DNA from: DATESZ01 sp035283845
GTDB lineage: Bacteria > Desulfobacterota > Syntrophia > Syntrophales > JACQWR01
Direction of reading: 5' to 3'
Assembly (NCBI GenBank): GCA_035283845.1
Contig: DATESZ010000192.1
Coordinates: forward strand, 1 to 17,650
Length of the DNA stretch: 17,650 bases
The notes below the pieces were generated by a model, which saw nothing but the letters and a program-made list of their open reading frames with translations, was not told where the DNA came from and searched no databases. Below are positions 14,799 through 17,650 of the stretch, piece after piece (position 1 is the first letter of the stretch; each line of letters begins with the position of its first letter). The position numbers were made by a program, and so were the translations under genes.

Positions 14799-15131
14799 AT
14801 GGTTGTGGGAACAGGCATTATTGAGCTTTTTATTGCAGAAAGCGGCTCCCTTAAGGAAAAACGGGGTGTATTAAGCCGTATATTGAAACGTACGCAAAAC
14901 GAATTCAATATTTCCATTGCGGAAGTCGGCGCCAACGATCACTGGAAGAAGGCGCTGATCGGTTTCAGCGTGGTAGGCAATGATAAACATTACATAAACG
15001 GTAAGATTGATCATATCCTTAATTTTGTGGATGATTTGCACCTGGCTGAAGTTGTTAATTCAAAATTTGAAATAGTGAGTTTCTCAGTTTCGATGGCAAC
15101 GGGTAGTTATGAAGAAGATAAGTACAGCTAA
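14799..15131 (+). CDS. DUF503 family protein (YlxP-like)
   Basis: 110 residues, near the usual DUF503 size of 90-100. The family pattern is clear: an N-terminal strand (MVVGTGIIELFI), the SLKEKRGVLSRILKRTQNEF helix with the conserved LKEKR, and then ISIAEVGANDHWKKALIGFS. It lies between infB and rbfA as in Bacillus, where the homologue is ylxP. No function is firmly known; a role in ribosome biogenesis is proposed from context. The ribosome binding site is weak. Its last 23 bases overlap the rbfA start in another frame. Confidence 0.88.
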   Translation: MVVGTGIIELFIAESGSLKEKRGVLSRILKRTQNEFNISIAEVGANDHWKKALIGFSVVGNDKHYINGKIDHILNFVDDLHLAEVVNSKFEIVSFSVSMATGSYEEDKYS

Positions 15132-15489
15132 TTTCAAGAGGGCCGACCGGGTGGCCGATCTCATCAAGGTTGAACTTTCTGACATTATCCTCAGGCAGAT
15201 CAGGAATCCCCGGATCGGGGCGTTAACCATAACCGACGTGGAGGTTACCGATGATCTGAAATTGGCGAAAATCTTTTTTGTAGAGCTGGGTAAAGATAAC
15301 TGTAATCCGGAAACGCAAAAGGGACTGGAACAGGCCAAGAGCTTCATGAAGAGAGAGTTAGGCAAGAGATTGCGGTTGCGCTATGTGCCGGATATCATCT
15401 TTACGCCTGATGAATCATTTGCCTATGGAAGCCGCATAGAAAAGCTGCTGGCCGAGATCGGGGGGGGAGATGCTTCACAGGATCATTGA
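15109..15489 (+). CDS. rbfA: 30S ribosome-binding factor RbfA
   Basis: 126 residues, typical. The family pattern is KRADRVADLIKVELSDIILR, then DPRIG-like NPRIGALTITDVEVTDDLKLAKIFF (31-55), and a KH-like fold ending KRLRLRYVPDIIFTPDESF. The ATG at 15109 lies inside the DUF503 gene, so the two are translationally coupled. RbfA binds the 30S subunit near helix 1 of 16S rRNA during maturation and cold adaptation. The last codons include an eight-G run (15460-15467) that also forms the ribosome binding site of the next gene. Confidence 0.94.
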   Translation: MKKISTANFKRADRVADLIKVELSDIILRQIRNPRIGALTITDVEVTDDLKLAKIFFVELGKDNCNPETQKGLEQAKSFMKRELGKRLRLRYVPDIIFTPDESFAYGSRIEKLLAEIGGGDASQDH

Positions 15490-16423
15490 GACGATTAACC
15501 ACTGCCGCACCTTCCTCATTACTTCCCATGTCAGGCCGGATGGGGATGCCATCGGATCGGAACTGGCCATGCACCATATCCTAAATAATATGGGCAAGAA
15601 ATCTCTCATATACAATGAGGATAAAACCCCGGATAATTACTATTTCCTGCCTGGGAGCGACAGTATTGTCCATGAACTTCCTGATCTGGCCGAATATGAT
15701 GTTGTTTTCGTGCTCGATTGCAGTGACTTAGAACGCATAGGCGACCAGGCCGCCCGGATCGGAGGCATGAAAATAATCATAAACATAGATCACCATGTAT
15801 CCAATGGCGGTTTTTGCGAACTCACATATGTGGATAGCGAAGCGAGTTCCACCGGTGAACTGCTTTGCCGCCTGATGACGGAGATGGCCGTCGCTCCAAC
15901 GAAGGATGTGGCAAACAGCCTGTATGCGAGCATTATTACTGACACCGGAGGCTTCCGTTACCGGAACACCAGCAGGGAAGCCCTGTGCGCGGCCGCAGGT
16001 CTTGTTGAGGCAGGCGCCGATCCCCAGTGGCTGGCAGAGAATATTTATGAAAATAATCCCCACGAAAAAATTAGTCTTCTGATAAAAGCCTTGGAGACGA
16101 TGACTTTTGATTTAGACGGCAAGGTGGCATCCATGGTTGTTAATCTGGAAACCTTAGCCTATACGGGAGCGTTATCGGAACATATTGAGGGCCTCGTGGA
16201 TGTTCCCCGCACCATCCGTGGTGTGAAAGTTTCAATTATTTACCTTGAGATTGCTGACGACTATTACAAACTGAGTCTGCGTTCCAAGGGAAAAACCAAC
16301 GTGGAACAGGTTGCCCGGCGTCTCGGAGGCGGCGGGCATATGAACGCTGCTGCCTGTACGATGAGGGGGACGCTCGAAAGTGTAAAGCAACAGGTTATGG
16401 ATGCCCTTTGTGAGGTAATATGA
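15470..16423 (+). CDS. DHH/DHHA1 phosphoesterase, NrnA-like (oligoribonuclease/pAp phosphatase)
   Basis: 317 residues, the size of bacterial NrnA. The DHH domain has HVRPDGDAIGS (20-30; metal ligands D24 and D26), VLDCSD (D83), the DHH motif at 107-109 and ITDTGGFRY (D158). The C-terminal DHHA1 domain carries the RNA-binding glycine-rich GGGGHMNAA at about 286-294. All expected metal ligands are present. Family members degrade short RNA oligonucleotides and dephosphorylate pAp to AMP. The ATG at 15470 is preceded by a G8-A-G run acting as Shine-Dalgarno and overlaps rbfA by 20 bases. The location between rbfA and truB is a conserved order in many bacteria. The exact substrate is not deducible from sequence. 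Confidence 0.9.
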   Translation: MLHRIIETINHCRTFLITSHVRPDGDAIGSELAMHHILNNMGKKSLIYNEDKTPDNYYFLPGSDSIVHELPDLAEYDVVFVLDCSDLERIGDQAARIGGMKIIINIDHHVSNGGFCELTYVDSEASSTGELLCRLMTEMAVAPTKDVANSLYASIITDTGGFRYRNTSREALCAAAGLVEAGADPQWLAENIYENNPHEKISLLIKALETMTFDLDGKVASMVVNLETLAYTGALSEHIEGLVDVPRTIRGVKVSIIYLEIADDYYKLSLRSKGKTNVEQVARRLGGGGHMNAAACTMRGTLESVKQQVMDALCEVI

Positions 16424-17352
16424 ACGGCATCATTATCATAGACAAGCCCACCGGGAAGACATCTCACGATGTGGTAATGGATATAAAGAGGTCCCTTGGG
16501 CTGAAAAAAGCGGGACATACGGGCACGCTGGATCCTCTGGCCACGGGCGTTCTTCCCGTGTGTGTAAACGAAGGCACCAAACTTTCCCAGTTTTTCAGCT
16601 CCGATATAAAGGAGTATCGAGCCACCATGCTGCTTGGCGTGAAAACAGATACATGCGACGTGGAAGGCAAAATAATTGCGGAAGAGAAACCATGTGTCTG
16701 CCGGGAAGATATAGAAAAGGCGCTGAGTTTTATGGTAGGCAGTCGGGAGCAGATTCCGCCTCTCTATTCTGCCGTTAAATATCAGGGCAAGCCTCTTTAC
16801 AAATGGACAAGGAAGGGGGTGGCCGTTCCTGTTCTGCCGAGGAGCATTGAAATTTACAAGTTAATGCTTGAAGAGATTGACTTGCCTTACGTGACCTTTA
16901 ACATATCCTGTTCAAAGGGGACATACATAAGATCTATCTGTTTGGAAGTAGGTGAGATGCTGGGGTGCGGCGCCTGCCTGTCAGGACTGAGGCGGACAAA
17001 AAGCGGCAATTATTCCGAAGAGGCGGCCCTGTCATTAGCCGAAAAGGGCGAGAAAGATAAAAAAGAATCGCTGACTGCCCACATTATACCCATGGTCGAT
17101 GCCTTGCCGGATTTCCCGGCGATTCAGGTTGAGAAGCCTTTAGCGGAAAAACTGAGGCAGGGATATCAGCCTGTCGTGGATAGCCTGCTTCACTATCATA
17201 TTCCTTTTCTTGCCGCCGGAGATATGCTAAGGTTCGTAGAAGGCCGCCGTCTTGTGGCTATTGCGAAAATGCTTCATCCCTCTGATCAGATGACGGCGCT
17301 GGACGGGCAGGAACAGGCGATCAGGATACTGAGGGTGTTCAACAGTGAATAA
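16420..17352 (+). CDS. truB: tRNA pseudouridine(55) synthase TruB
   Basis: 310 residues. N-terminal MNGIIIIDKPTGKTSHDVV is the TruB start motif. The catalytic motif AGHTGTLDPLATGVLPV spans 31-47, with the nucleophile D38. Further motifs are SREQIPPLYSAVKYQGKPLY and SCSKGTYIRSIC. A C-terminal extension from about 240 (EKLRQGYQPV to RILRV) matches a PUA-like TruB C-terminal domain. The enzyme makes pseudouridine 55 in the T loop of tRNAs. The start overlaps the preceding stop (ATGA). Followed after 60 bases by rpsO, the usual neighbour. Confidence 0.95.
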   Translation: MNGIIIIDKPTGKTSHDVVMDIKRSLGLKKAGHTGTLDPLATGVLPVCVNEGTKLSQFFSSDIKEYRATMLLGVKTDTCDVEGKIIAEEKPCVCREDIEKALSFMVGSREQIPPLYSAVKYQGKPLYKWTRKGVAVPVLPRSIEIYKLMLEEIDLPYVTFNISCSKGTYIRSICLEVGEMLGCGACLSGLRRTKSGNYSEEAALSLAEKGEKDKKESLTAHIIPMVDALPDFPAIQVEKPLAEKLRQGYQPVVDSLLHYHIPFLAAGDMLRFVEGRRLVAIAKMLHPSDQMTALDGQEQAIRILRVFNSE

Positions 17353-17412
17353 TTTAAGTCAGCCCATTTCATTCATCAACAATAGTGAAAGAGTAAAGGA
17401 GGATTAGAAACG

Positions 17413-17650
17413 GTGTTAGATTCGGAAAAAAGATCGGAGATTATGGCCCGGTTTCAATTACATGAAAAAGATACGGGCTCTCCAGAGGTACAGATTGCGC
17501 TCCTGAGCGCCAGGATAACGTACCTGACAGAGCATTTTAAGCTCCATAAAAAAGATCATCATTCGAGAAGAGGTCTTCTGAAACTTGTCGGCCAAAGGAG
17601 AAGGCTTCTTGATTACCTGAAAAAGAAGGATTTGGAAAGATATCGGATCG
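17413..17650 (+). CDS. rpsO: 30S ribosomal protein S15, 3' end outside window
   Basis: 79 codons are visible of the normal 89, so only the C-terminus is missing. The frame starts with GTG (VLDSEKRSEIMARFQ as written; initiator Met), with AAAGGAGG (17395-17402) 10 bases upstream; no ATG is better placed. Conserved S15 motifs are DTGSPEVQIALLSARITYLT, HKKDHHSRRGLLKLVGQRRR and LLDYLKKKDLERYR. S15 binds 16S rRNA early in assembly of the 30S platform. Confidence 0.95.
   Translation, partial: MLDSEKRSEIMARFQLHEKDTGSPEVQIALLSARITYLTEHFKLHKKDHHSRRGLLKLVGQRRRLLDYLKKKDLERYRI

Overview
The window is a 17.65 kb piece of bacterial chromosome of moderate GC, with two dense plus-strand operons and one divergent secreted-protein gene. 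Gene order (rimP-nusA-infB-DUF503-rbfA-DHH phosphoesterase-truB-rpsO), a short NusA without C-terminal acidic repeats, a complete Bat operon and a thrombospondin type 3 repeat protein all fit a Desulfobacterota (former Deltaproteobacteria) genome, possibly of the Syntrophales type. That placement is an inference from gene content; no rRNA or phylogenetic marker was compared.

Layout. (1) 1-1371, minus strand: the N-terminal 457 residues of a secreted alpha-helical toroid (terpene cyclase-like) protein that runs into calcium-binding thrombospondin type 3 repeats; it leaves the window at the left edge. (2) 1372-2048: a gap with no intact recognisable gene. It holds two perfect inverted repeats, a short ORF that looks like a remnant of a DedA-family membrane protein, and a sigma70-like promoter. 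(3) 2049-10076, plus strand: eight tightly packed, mostly overlapping genes: MoxR-family AAA+ ATPase, DUF58 protein, a BatD-like single-pass membrane protein, BatA, BatB, BatC, BatD and BatE. Together they form the MoxR/VWA 'aerotolerance' (Bat) system. The ATPase is cytoplasmic, the VWA proteins are membrane anchored, and the TPR, beta-sandwich and SH3-like partners are exported or membrane bound; the set is probably a cell-envelope chaperone or assembly machine. (4) 10077-10303: a structured leader with a tRNA-Gly-like relic and a strong intrinsic terminator just ahead of rimP. (5) 10304 to the right edge: the translation and transcription operon rimP, nusA, infB, DUF503 (ylxP), rbfA, nrnA-like DHH phosphoesterase, truB and the first 79 codons of rpsO.

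The coding content is mostly well-known families. The less ordinary parts are the non-coding intervals: the decayed region between the divergent genes, the tRNA-like structure in the rimP leader, a tandem repeat that duplicates the ribosome binding site of batC, and two long homopolymers (T9 in batE, G8 at the rbfA/nrnA junction). I found no CRISPR array, intact mobile element or clearly new defence or biosynthetic system.
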